Source: JANQRV01 sp964533785
GTDB taxonomy: Bacteria > Bacteroidota > Bacteroidia > Chitinophagales > Saprospiraceae
Reading direction: 5' to 3'
Assembly: GCA_964533785.1 (NCBI GenBank)
Contig: CAZHNG010000166.1
Coordinates: 1-14,623, forward strand
Length of the DNA stretch: 14,623 nt
Shown: one piece after another, positions 1-7,452 of the stretch
Position numbering within the stretch: position 1 is the first letter of the stretch
How the letters are laid out: each line of letters opens with the position of its first letter
Notes under the pieces: model-generated
The model's database searches: none
The model's input: the letters and a program-made list of their open reading frames with translations, nothing else
Told to the model about the DNA's origin: nothing
Program-made: the position numbers and the translations under genes

Positions 1-201
1 CAAATCACCTGCATTCCTTTAGCAAATAGATGCTGGTGCATAACATCAATCAAACTGAACAGCCTACTTCATAACCTCATAACCAATACTTTCTTACCAA
101 TGAGACGAATCCAAGAATTTTCTTTTCTTGAAGATAACAAAGTAGAATTAAGTTCAAAAATTCTGAAAATGAGATTTTCGTTTATATTTATGGCGATTGT
201 C

Positions 202-213
202 ATCATCGATGAT
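202..213. promoter_or_regulatory. 12-bp perfect palindrome upstream of the serine hydrolase gene
   Basis: ATCATCGATGAT is a perfect dyad about 30 bp before the ATG at 243, flanked by TGT (198-200) and ACA (214-216) with one unpaired base on the left. Just upstream, TATATTTA at 183-190 fits seven of eight positions of the Bacteroidota -7 consensus TAnnTTTG, but there is no clean -33 TTTG at the usual distance. The placement would suit an operator or 5'-UTR element. This is inference from position and symmetry only. Confidence 0.25.
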
Positions 214-242
214 ACATCCAACTTCTAATCAATATTATTACC

Positions 243-1784
243 ATGAAAAAGTTCCTATACAGCTTTGTCTACTTATTTTTTATTTCTATCATTTTATCAG
301 GGCAGCCCTCAACCACGGTTGATCTGAAAAAGCTTGACTCTTATTTTGCACAAATGGTAAAAGATTGGGAGGTTCCCAGCGCCAGCATTGGGATCGTAAA
401 AGATGGAGAACTGGTCTTCACCGGTAACTACGGTGTACTTGAAACCGGCCAACCTGCCCAACCCAATGAAAAAACCCTTTATGCGATCGCCTCTAATTCC
501 AAAGCATTTACCTCAGCCATTCTTGGCATGCTGGTACAGGAAGGCAAACTGGACTGGAATGATCCGGTACAAAAACACCTGCCTTATTTCGAACTGTATG
601 ATCCCTGGGTCAGCCAGGCAGTAACGATCAGGGACCTTTTGAGTCACCGGGTAGGATTGGGCACCTTTAGTGGAGATGCTATTTGGTACAGGGCGAACCT
701 TACGGCAGAAGAGATCATCGAAAGGATCAAACACCTGCCCAAAGCTTATGATTTCAGAGCCGGTTACGGCTATTCCAACCTGATGTATATCACGGCAGGA
801 GAAGTAATTAGAAAGGTGACAGGCAAAAGCTGGGCCGAAAATTTACAAGAACGCATCTTCAAACCTTTGGGAATGACCAGATCGATTACTTCGTTGGATC
901 AACTGGAGCAAATGGGGAATTACGCCACCCCTCACGCCAGATTTGACAATAAAAACATTCCTATCGACTGGGTGGACTGGGAAACGGTCGGCGCTACGGG
1001 AGGGATCATCTCCTGCGTAGAAGACATCGCTAAATGGATGATCTTTAACCTTGATCACGGTGTACACAATGGGGAGGAACTATTATCCATAGAAACCCGG
1101 AATATGGTCTGGATGCCCCATAACAACTTCAGCGTAGACCACACCAAAGCGAATGATTATGATCGTCATTTCAGTGCCTACGGATTGGGCTGGGGCCTCA
1201 GCGATTACCACGGCAGATTGCGGGTAGGCCATACCGGCGGCTACGATGGCATGATCACGGCCGTCACTCTTATTCCGGATGAAAACTTGGGGGTCGTCGT
1301 ATTGACCAACGGCATGAAAAGCCCGATCATGGCCGCCACCTACTATGCTATCGATCAGTTCTTGGGCACCGGCTCAAAAGACTGGTCAACGGATATGCTT
1401 AACATCAGAAATAATATTATCCGGAATGATACCCGGATCTCCGACCGCAAAAGAAAAAGAGTCATGAACACCCGGCCTTCTCTTGGTTTTGATCAGGTAA
1501 CGGGCACTTACCATTCTGATATCTACGGCGACATCACGGTCTCAGAAGAAAATAACCGATTGCGAATAGATTTTGAACATACGCCGGCACTATCAGCCAC
1601 CCTGTCTCATTGGCATTATGACGTTTGGGAACTACAATGGGACGAAAAACACGCCTGGTTCAGCTTTGGGACGGTAAAATTCGTCACGGATAACAATCTG
1701 AATGTAACGGGATTAGAATTTGACGTCCCTAATGATGATTTCTTTTTTGAAGAATTTAAGCCGTATCGGGTAGGACGTGAGTAA
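243..1784 (+). CDS. Secreted serine hydrolase, beta-lactamase/penicillin-binding-protein-like (class C fold) with C-terminal DUF3471-like domain
   Basis: This is a 513-residue exported serine hydrolase of the beta-lactamase/DD-peptidase/esterase EstB superfamily. A hydrophobic leader covers residues 1-20. The catalytic fold runs from about 25 to 375 and carries the three family motifs: SxxK at S84-N-S-K87 (nucleophile and general base), YxN at Y177-S-N179, and the KTG-equivalent HTGG at 330-333. Residues about 410-513 resemble the DUF3471 domain often fused to these enzymes. HTGG instead of KTG is usual in the esterase/peptidase branch, so antibiotic resistance should not be inferred; the substrate cannot be read from sequence. 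The start is the ATG that gives the leader peptide, in an A/T-rich context without Shine-Dalgarno. It is a single gene converging on the esterase gene with 26 bp between stops. Confidence 0.9.
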   Translation: MKKFLYSFVYLFFISIILSGQPSTTVDLKKLDSYFAQMVKDWEVPSASIGIVKDGELVFTGNYGVLETGQPAQPNEKTLYAIASNSKAFTSAILGMLVQEGKLDWNDPVQKHLPYFELYDPWVSQAVTIRDLLSHRVGLGTFSGDAIWYRANLTAEEIIERIKHLPKAYDFRAGYGYSNLMYITAGEVIRKVTGKSWAENLQERIFKPLGMTRSITSLDQLEQMGNYATPHARFDNKNIPIDWVDWETVGATGGIISCVEDIAKWMIFNLDHGVHNGEELLSIETRNMVWMPHNNFSVDHTKANDYDRHFSAYGLGWGLSDYHGRLRVGHTGGYDGMITAVTLIPDENLGVVVLTNGMKSPIMAATYYAIDQFLGTGSKDWSTDMLNIRNNIIRNDTRISDRKRKRVMNTRPSLGFDQVTGTYHSDIYGDITVSEENNRLRIDFEHTPALSATLSHWHYDVWELQWDEKHAWFSFGTVKFVTDNNLNVTGLEFDVPNDDFFFEEFKPYRVGRE

Positions 1785-1810
1785 CATTAGGTTTCACCCT
1801 TATTTTGGTA

Positions 1811-2755
1811 TTAATTCGATTGACTTTTAAAAAAAGCAATCATTTTCTGATAATACCGATCGATCATAACACCGGGGCCGTGTTTTCCTCCGTCGACAAT
1901 AATCAGTTCGCTGGTTGCGCCTGCTTTTTGCAATGCTTTATGTAAATGTTCACTTTGACAGTGCGGTACCAATGGATCTTTATTACCGTGGATAATCAAA
2001 AACGGGGGATTATCTTTTTGTACATAAGTGGCGGGATCCGCCAATTTGCACTCCTCTTTATGCAATTGGATCGGGCCACCCACCAGTGAAGATTCCGGAG
2101 ATGCTTCTTCATCGTGATCCATAGCACTGCCGCAGGTATTCATGATCAAAAAATTCGTGGGGCCGAACCAGTCGACCACCGCATCAACGTGACTGCTGAT
2201 TTCGGTATAATTACCCAGACTGCCTTCAATATCGATTTTTTTACCGTTTATTTCATAGGACTTTACCTGGCTGGTCGTTCCGGCAAAAGCTGACAAGTGC
2301 CCGCCCGATGACCAGCCAGTGAGGCCGATAAAAGAGTCATCTAAGGAAAACTGTTCTGCATTCGCCCTTACGAACCGAATTGCCGCTTTGACATCCTGGA
2401 TCTGTGCCGGAAAAATAGCATCCTTACTCGAACGGTGATTAATGGTAACCACAGCAAAACCATTGTTCAACAATGCCTGTCCGATGCCGTCATAAAAAGC
2501 CGCGCTTTTGGAATTATTGGAAAACCAGGCGCTTCCATAAATGCAAATGACGACGGGATATTTTTCTTGCCCTGCTTTTGGTAGATGGATATCCAGCCGG
2601 TGACCCACATGCCGATCGCCCACGTAGTCAATATCCAGCCAATGCCTGGAAGACTCGATAACGGTTTGATCAAAGTCTTTCAAAGGAGGTCTTTGAGCGA
2701 ATAGAACCATTGAAGCCAATAAAAAACAGGGCAGTATAAAGCATATATTTTTCAT
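1811..2755 (-). CDS. Secreted alpha/beta-hydrolase, carboxylesterase/BD-FAE-like
   Basis: This is a 314-residue alpha/beta-hydrolase with a Sec signal peptide (about 1-20, ending LFAQ), so probably periplasmic or outer-surface. The nucleophile elbow is G147-W-S149-S-G151, the acid is likely D260 in HGNKDPLVP, and the base H292 in GGKHGPG, a complete triad in the normal order. The oxyanion segment reads IYGSAWF (72-78) where many relatives of the hormone-sensitive-lipase/BD-FAE type have HGGGW. Residues about 160-235 form a poorly conserved insertion. The family hydrolyses ester bonds of small acyl esters or acylated glycans; the actual substrate is unknown. It is transcribed alone, divergent from the CoA-transferase gene. 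Length is normal for the family. Confidence 0.87.
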   Translation of the reverse strand: MKNICFILPCFLLASMVLFAQRPPLKDFDQTVIESSRHWLDIDYVGDRHVGHRLDIHLPKAGQEKYPVVICIYGSAWFSNNSKSAAFYDGIGQALLNNGFAVVTINHRSSKDAIFPAQIQDVKAAIRFVRANAEQFSLDDSFIGLTGWSSGGHLSAFAGTTSQVKSYEINGKKIDIEGSLGNYTEISSHVDAVVDWFGPTNFLIMNTCGSAMDHDEEASPESSLVGGPIQLHKEECKLADPATYVQKDNPPFLIIHGNKDPLVPHCQSEHLHKALQKAGATSELIIVDGGKHGPGVMIDRYYQKMIAFFKSQSN

Positions 2756-2774
2756 ATGTTAGGATTTGATCCGC

Positions 2775-2852
2775 TCAAGTTGAGAGCTCTTTCTTGAACA
2801 AGTGAAAGTCAGATGTTCGCGGTCAAGCAAGCCGCTATTTTTCCCAACTTGA
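2775..2852. promoter_or_regulatory. Dyad-rich divergent control region between esterase and CoA-transferase genes
   Basis: The 191-bp spacer separates two divergent genes and must hold both promoters. TCAAGTTG at 2775-2782 is matched by its reverse complement CAACTTGA at 2845-2852, and between them lies the short dyad CTTG-AA-CAAG (2793-2802). A TAATTTTC at 2900-2907, about 40 bp before the CoA-transferase start, is close to the Bacteroidota -7 box TAnnTTTG but no TTTG -33 partner is evident. A regulator binding here is inference only. Confidence 0.22.
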
Positions 2853-2912
2853 ATAGGTTAATCTATGCAAAATAGACTTCAATTTTTTTCATTTCAAAGT
2901 AATTTTCATAAT

Positions 2913-2928
2913 CTGCGTAATGCTGCGT
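2913..2928 (+). repeat. Short direct repeat CTGCGT-aatg-CTGCGT, possible dispersed intergenic element fragment
   Basis: Two CTGCGT copies are separated by four bases, in the run 'aatctgcgtaatgctgcgt' 20-35 bp before the CoA-transferase start. From memory, 'aatctgcgtaatctgcg'-type strings recur in intergenic regions of many environmental bacterial genomes. One copy is not enough to prove it is a dispersed element here. Confidence 0.3.
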
Positions 2929-2946
2929 CTCAAATTAATAATATAA

Positions 2947-4023
2947 ATGAACAAATTCCTCAAAGATCTAAAAATTGTAGAACTTTCCAGCGTCCTGGCC
3001 GGTCCAGCCGTGGGCATGTTCTTTGCCGAACTCGGAGCACAAGTGATCAAGATCGAAAACAAGCGCACCGGTGGCGATGTGACCCGATCCTGGAAATTAC
3101 CCCAGGAAGATAAAAACCAGCCTTTCTCCGCTTATTACCATAGCGTAAACTGGCACAAACAAACACATCTGATGGATCTGTACGACGAAAAAGAACGACA
3201 GCAAGTCTTGGAATGGATTACCGATGCCGATATCGTGATCAGCAATTTCAAAGCCGGTTCAGCAGAAAAAATAGAAATGGACTACGCAAGCTTAAAATCG
3301 ATCAATCCGAGGTTGATCTACGCTGTCATCTCCGCCTACGGAGAAGATGATCCCAAGCCCGGCTTTGATGCCATGATCCAGGCTGAAACGGGTTGGATCT
3401 ACATGAACGGAGAAAAAGACGGTGATCCCGTCAAAATGCCCGTTGCTTTGATGGACATCCTGGCGGCACACCAACTGAAAGAAGGGATCCTACTCGCACT
3501 ACTGCAACGGGAAAAAACGGGAAAAGGATGTAAGGTACACGTTTCTTTGTTTGATGCCGGCATTTCGGCCCTTGCCAACCAGGCCAGCAATTGGTTGAAC
3601 CTGGGGATATTGCCCCAGCGGAAAGGTAGTCAACATCCCAACATCGCTCCTTACGGTGATATATTTTACACCAAAGACAACAAAGCGGTCATCTTGGGTA
3701 CTGGTACCCAAAAGCAGTTTGAAAACTTATGCGATTGTTTGTCTTTAAGTGGTTTGAAGACAGATGCCCGCTTTACCACCAACGCACTCCGCCTGGCTAA
3801 CCGTTCAATATTAAACGATATACTGGAGCCTGCTTTCAAACAATATAACTATAAAAATTTAGCCGAAAGGTGCGATCAATATGGTGTTACTATTGCTCCG
3901 GTGAATAATTTAAAAGAGGTATTTGCCTATCCGGCAGCACAGCAACTGGTATTACAGGAAAAGCATCCCGACGGTGAAACCAGTAAACGGGTGAAGACCG
4001 TAGTGTTTGATCTGAATGGATAA
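2947..4023 (+). CDS. Class III CoA-transferase (CaiB/BaiF/formyl-CoA transferase family)
   Basis: This cytoplasmic enzyme of 358 residues belongs to the family that moves CoA from an acyl-CoA donor to a carboxylic acid. The N-terminal Rossmann-like part is typical: LKIVELSSVLAGPAVGMFFAELGAQVIKIE at 8-37 contains the family's 'vlel..vlaGP..g..ladlGA.VikiE' pattern. The predicted catalytic aspartate is D170 in MPVALMDILAAH, aligning with D169 of formyl-CoA transferase, and is followed by the conserved GxGxxVxVSLxD-like segment near 192-203. The protein is somewhat shorter than the usual 380-430 residues. No CoA ligase, dehydrogenase or second CoA-transferase is adjacent, so the acyl substrate is open. 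The ATG at 2947 gives the normal family N-terminus. It converges on the next gene with 36 bp between them and no clear terminator hairpin. Confidence 0.9.
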   Translation: MNKFLKDLKIVELSSVLAGPAVGMFFAELGAQVIKIENKRTGGDVTRSWKLPQEDKNQPFSAYYHSVNWHKQTHLMDLYDEKERQQVLEWITDADIVISNFKAGSAEKIEMDYASLKSINPRLIYAVISAYGEDDPKPGFDAMIQAETGWIYMNGEKDGDPVKMPVALMDILAAHQLKEGILLALLQREKTGKGCKVHVSLFDAGISALANQASNWLNLGILPQRKGSQHPNIAPYGDIFYTKDNKAVILGTGTQKQFENLCDCLSLSGLKTDARFTTNALRLANRSILNDILEPAFKQYNYKNLAERCDQYGVTIAPVNNLKEVFAYPAAQQLVLQEKHPDGETSKRVKTVVFDLNG

Positions 4024-4059
4024 TATGAGATCATTTAGAGGTTGTTTGATAAGACAGCT

Positions 4060-5235
4060 CTAATTCGTACTGCCTGACTGCACTATCCGCTGATTAATTT
4101 CCTGCATTAACCTCCTTACCCTTTCCAACTGAAAAGAATTTTTAAGAATATCAACGATCAGGTATTTATCAGCCAGGTCAGGAAAGGGTTGGGTCAACTT
4201 TTCTAAATAAGTATCCGTAACAAAGTGAGGTACTCCATCTTCGGTATCGATTACAATGCCCACCGTTGCAGTAGCCATTTCTTTGTCCTGATCTTTGAAA
4301 GGATCTTTTGAAATAGCACCCAAATTCACCTTATCGATCATGAATAAATACCTTCCTTTTTCCAACACTCTGACGTAATAATCGCCGGAGTTGGCGTAAT
4401 TTGTAGCTTTAATGAAGAGGTCACCGTTTTCCATGTAAGCGTAGTATTCGGTTTTTCGCTTTTTGGTATTAAAGGGTTCATAACGGAAAAGTCCTGGAGC
4501 GTCTACTTTGGCAAGTGCCGGTCGTGCAAACTTGATATCTTGCTTTTTCAAATCCAGAAAATTAATTACCGCACCGTATTTTGAAGATTGCTCCTCTGAA
4601 TTGTTGGATGTTTTGGCAAATGGTGTATTTTTTGGCGATTTGAACTGTCTGCTAAACTGATTGATGCAATTCCAAAATGCTTTTTCCAATCTTTTTTCGT
4701 GAGAATATTTTTTGTATTTGCCTTTTTCACTGACGATTGAAGTAAATACGCCAAGGCTTTCATTTTGCTCATCGGTAAATTCCAGGGTCACCTTTGCATA
4801 GCGTTTTTCCATTTTTGAATTGAAATAATCCCAAATGTAGATTTCCTTTACTTTCATAACTAAGGGTTGGTCACCCTCTTTTTGAGTTTTCCAACGATCC
4901 ACTGCTTTTTTTAGAGCTTCAAAAAAATCTCTGTGCGGAATGAGCGGTACGACGATTGGCTTGTCTAATCGACGGTGAGCAACGCCTAAGTTAGATTTAA
5001 ATGCACGCTCATCGGAAATGGTCTTTACGTAAAAATCCCCATTGATCGGACTTTTGACATCCTGAACGATTTGAATGATTTTTGTGGCTAACATCGAGGA
5101 TTGTGGAACTGAGTTCTGTACCGAACTTTGGCTAAAGATATCAACGCCTTCAGGCGAATCATTTGATTTTATTATTGGAGCAGTTCCCAGGTGATCAATC
5201 AGCAATCCGATAATTAAGGTAAGTAGAAGTTTCAT
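4060..5235 (-). CDS. Exported protein of unknown function (391 aa)
   Basis: I do not recognise a named family. The protein starts with a Sec-type leader (about residues 1-16, no lipobox cysteine). Residues 50-200 have the layout of a group of exported Bacteroidota hypotheticals: an early 'V.D.R....NLG' segment, then a beta strand with PLVMKVKEIYIWDY (124-137), a basic/aromatic strand (146-153) and a helix with a single cysteine (C190). A low-complexity linker near 200-220 joins a second half (about 220-391) rich in beta-strand, including YYAYMENGDLFIKA (264-277) and YYVRVLEKGRYLFMI (286-300), ending in a charged helix. It could be two related beta domains. The start ATG is followed directly by the leader. 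It lies 114 bp downstream of the MBOAT-like gene on the same strand and may have its own promoter in that A/T-rich gap. Confidence 0.75.
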   Translation of the reverse strand: MKLLLTLIIGLLIDHLGTAPIIKSNDSPEGVDIFSQSSVQNSVPQSSMLATKIIQIVQDVKSPINGDFYVKTISDERAFKSNLGVAHRRLDKPIVVPLIPHRDFFEALKKAVDRWKTQKEGDQPLVMKVKEIYIWDYFNSKMEKRYAKVTLEFTDEQNESLGVFTSIVSEKGKYKKYSHEKRLEKAFWNCINQFSRQFKSPKNTPFAKTSNNSEEQSSKYGAVINFLDLKKQDIKFARPALAKVDAPGLFRYEPFNTKKRKTEYYAYMENGDLFIKATNYANSGDYYVRVLEKGRYLFMIDKVNLGAISKDPFKDQDKEMATATVGIVIDTEDGVPHFVTDTYLEKLTQPFPDLADKYLIVDILKNSFQLERVRRLMQEINQRIVQSGSTN

Positions 5236-5349
5236 ATCTTGTTTTGATGTAAAAGCCTGAACAATAGATTGAATAAAAATACTATTTTTTAAGTTTTTCG
5301 TTGTAGACTAAGCCTTTGAGCCAGAGAATGAATTTACAATAAATTTAAA

Positions 5350-5814
5350 TCAAACAACATAATTTAATACCACCTTCGCTAAAAAATAAGATGCTGTTAT
5401 AACGGTAAGATGATAAAACGGCCTGAGGAATAATGGACTATTTTTAATATGTAATCCCAACCCTTCTTCGATATTCAAGAACAATCCCAAAAAAGCAAAT
5501 GTCAGGGTAAATAAAAAGGTTACCCTCATCAACAGCAATGACGCAGCAAGATCATGAACCGCACCGCTAAGGGCAAAAGTCAATACCACAGCAGCAAACC
5601 GGGGCAGGAACTTCTGCAACGGTAAATAACAATAATACAGCAAGTAATAAGAAAATAATGGATTCCAATTCCGCCAGAATTTGCTGAAAGAGTCCGCGAA
5701 AAAAGACTGCCGCAACATGTAGGAGATGCCGGATAATTGGTTTTTGCGATAGCCCAATTTTCTTCGTTCATATTGCCGGTAGGTCGGGCGCATAGTCCAA
5801 TGATTGAAATTCAT
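5350..5814 (-). CDS. Minimal MBOAT-like (membrane-bound O-acyltransferase / wax-synthase-like) membrane protein
   Basis: This protein of 154 residues holds only the active-site part of the MBOAT/wax-synthase fold. A basic cytoplasmic N-terminus (1-35) leads to SFSKFWRNWNP (42-52), which matches the 'FW.rW' signature. It is followed by hydrophobic helices at about 54-68, 74-97, 96-115 and 133-152. The second helix contains LTFALSGAVHDL (78-89), with H87 at the place of the invariant MBOAT histidine in 'SG.wH'. Full members have 300-500 residues and 8-11 membrane spans, so this is a short form. It does not look like a recent truncation: an in-frame TAG lies two codons before the ATG, and the frame is intact with codon use like its neighbours. 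Acyl transfer at the inner membrane is inferred; the substrate is unknown. The call rests on motifs only. Confidence 0.65.
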   Translation of the reverse strand: MNFNHWTMRPTYRQYERRKLGYRKNQLSGISYMLRQSFFADSFSKFWRNWNPLFSYYLLYYCYLPLQKFLPRFAAVVLTFALSGAVHDLAASLLLMRVTFLFTLTFAFLGLFLNIEEGLGLHIKNSPLFLRPFYHLTVITASYFLAKVVLNYVV

Positions 5815-5821
5815 CGTAGTC

Positions 5822-5838
5822 TATTGTTGTAGACAATA
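5822..5838. promoter_or_regulatory. Inverted repeat just upstream of the MBOAT-like gene
   Basis: TATTGT (5822-5827) and ACAATA (5833-5838) form a 6-bp dyad with a 5-bp centre, 7 bp before the start codon of the minus-strand MBOAT-like gene. It could act as an operator or a 5'-UTR hairpin over the start region. No further support is visible. Confidence 0.22.
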
Positions 5839-5900
5839 ATACCAATTCACATTAAACCTATTTGTTCAAATAAGTGCGGTCAAACGGATTTTTCTTGACT

Positions 5901-5924
5901 TTCCTTGGCGGCCTTCGCGGTAAA
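5901..5924 (+). repeat. Fragment of a common intergenic 'ccttggcg-ccttcgcggtaaa' sequence
   Basis: In the 195-bp spacer, the stretch TTCCTTGGCGGCC followed by TTCGCGGTAAA resembles strings of the 'ccttggcg.ctttgcggt' type that I recall from intergenic regions of many Bacteroidota and other environmental genomes. It is more GC-rich than the spacer around it and has no open frame of note. Its origin and any function are unknown. The rest of this gap shows nothing gene-like. Confidence 0.35.
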
Positions 5925-6009
5925 TTGTCTGAACTTTAATTCCAAGAGAGAAAAATAGGATTTCACCCCCAAGCTCTTATAATCTATTGCCTGGAATCTG
6001 CAGTCTTAC

Positions 6010-7452
6010 CTACACCAAAATATCCCGAATCACATGCCCATGCACGTCCGTCAGCCGGATATCTCGACCGCTGAAGCGATAGGTTAACCTTTCGTGGTCA
6101 ATACCCAATAAGTGTAACATAGTGGCGTGCAGATCGTGAATGGTCGTCTCATTCTCCACTACCCGGTATCCGTATTCATCCGTACGACCATAAACGGTAC
6201 CTCCTTTAATGCCGGCTCCAGCCATCCAGATGCTAAAGGCTGACGGATTGTGATCACGTCCATCCTTCCCCTGGGCGAATGGCGTACGGCCAAATTCCAT
6301 CGCAAAAATCACCAGCGTTTCTTCCAACAACCCTCTGCTTTTCAGGTCTTTCAATAAAGCCGCTATGGGTTGGTCCACGGCGTGAGCATTATCTTCGTGC
6401 CCTTTTTTCAAGCCGCTGTGTTGATCCCAGCGATCGTGGCCGGTATGCGGGCAGGTAAGCTCAATAAAGCGGACACCCCGTTCCACCAATCGACGCGCCA
6501 ATAAACATTGGGTGCCGTAACTTCGGCAATGTGGATCGTCAGAATACAATCCGTACAGCTTTTTTATCGTTTCCGACTCACCTGAAAGGTCCGCTAATTC
6601 CGGAATAGTAGCTTGCATCTGGTAAGCCAACTCGTAGTTTTTGATGGCGGACTCGATCTGGTCAGCTTGTCCAATTTTTCCCAACAGGCCTTCATCCAGC
6701 CGTTGAATGTATTTCAGTTTATTTTGCTGTAAAATACTGCTTTGTTCCTGCGGTGCAATATTCGCCAAAGGCATATCACGGGGCTGCAAAACGGAGGCTT
6801 GGTAGGATGCCGGTAAAAATCCATTCTTGAAGTTATCCAAACCACCGGGCGGCGTCAATCCGCCATCCAACACCACAAACCCTGGTAAATTCTCGTTCTC
6901 GCTTCCCAACCCATAGGTTACCCAGGCCCCCATACTCGGCCGACCCTGAATGCCAATTCCGGTATGTAGAAAATAATTGGCATTGGTATGCTCGGGAAAA
7001 TTGGAGACCATCGACCTCACCATCGCGATGTCGTCAACACAAGTGGCAATATGAGGAAATAATTCGCTCATCCACATGCCCGATTCTCCGTGCTGCTTAA
7101 ACTCCCAGGGGCTTTTCAGGATCTTCCCCACATCGTTAAACTGAGTCGCATCCACTTTAAATTTATCGTAAGGGTTTTCGCCATTCTCTTTGGCGAGCCG
7201 CGGCTTGGGGTCGAACGCATCTACCTGTGATACGCCACCGTCCATGTAAAGGAAAATGATATTTTTTGCTTTCGGTACAAAATGCGGACCATTACCTCCC
7301 CAATCAGTTTTTGCAGATTCAGCAATTATTTTTTGGCCGAAAGGCAAACTGTTCATTAAACCCATCAAAGCCAAAGAGCCGAAACCGTTACTACAAATAC
7401 TGAGCATTTCTCTGCGACTGCGAAGCCGTCTATGATTTCGATGATGATTCAT
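6010..7452 (-). CDS. DUF1501 domain protein, exported (Tat-like leader), sulfatase/alkaline-phosphatase-like fold
   Basis: This 480-residue protein is the usual partner of PSD1 proteins. The N-terminus has a twin-arginine motif, S12-R13-R14-E-M-L, before a hydrophobic stretch (about 20-36), so export in folded form by Tat is likely. The DUF1501 domain runs from about 58 to the end. It contains KNIIFLYMDGG (63-73, with likely metal ligand D71), the HTNANYFLHTG...GRPSMGAWV segment, the RRLVERGVRFIEL helix/strand, EFGRTP (386-391) and GRDHNP (398-403). It ends near GTVYGRTDEYG and the 'T.HDLHATMLHLLGID' block. DUF1501 is distantly related to the alkaline phosphatase/sulfatase superfamily, but its reaction is not established. 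Its ATG overlaps the PSD1 stop as ATGA, so the two genes are probably translationally coupled. Length is typical. Confidence 0.93.
   Translation of the reverse strand: MNHHRNHRRLRSRREMLSICSNGFGSLALMGLMNSLPFGQKIIAESAKTDWGGNGPHFVPKAKNIIFLYMDGGVSQVDAFDPKPRLAKENGENPYDKFKVDATQFNDVGKILKSPWEFKQHGESGMWMSELFPHIATCVDDIAMVRSMVSNFPEHTNANYFLHTGIGIQGRPSMGAWVTYGLGSENENLPGFVVLDGGLTPPGGLDNFKNGFLPASYQASVLQPRDMPLANIAPQEQSSILQQNKLKYIQRLDEGLLGKIGQADQIESAIKNYELAYQMQATIPELADLSGESETIKKLYGLYSDDPHCRSYGTQCLLARRLVERGVRFIELTCPHTGHDRWDQHSGLKKGHEDNAHAVDQPIAALLKDLKSRGLLEETLVIFAMEFGRTPFAQGKDGRDHNPSAFSIWMAGAGIKGGTVYGRTDEYGYRVVENETTIHDLHATMLHLLGIDHERLTYRFSGRDIRLTDVHGHVIRDILV

Noticed and set aside
1..41. Minus-strand frame starting ATG at 41 and running off the left edge (MHQHLFAKGMQVI).
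   Set aside because: Only 13 codons are visible and there is no recognisable motif or clear promoter; the left sequence is needed before calling a divergent gene.
243..1784. Antibiotic-resistance beta-lactamase.
   Set aside because: The third motif is HTGG and the C-terminus is DUF3471-like, which fits the esterase/peptidase branch; resistance cannot be claimed.
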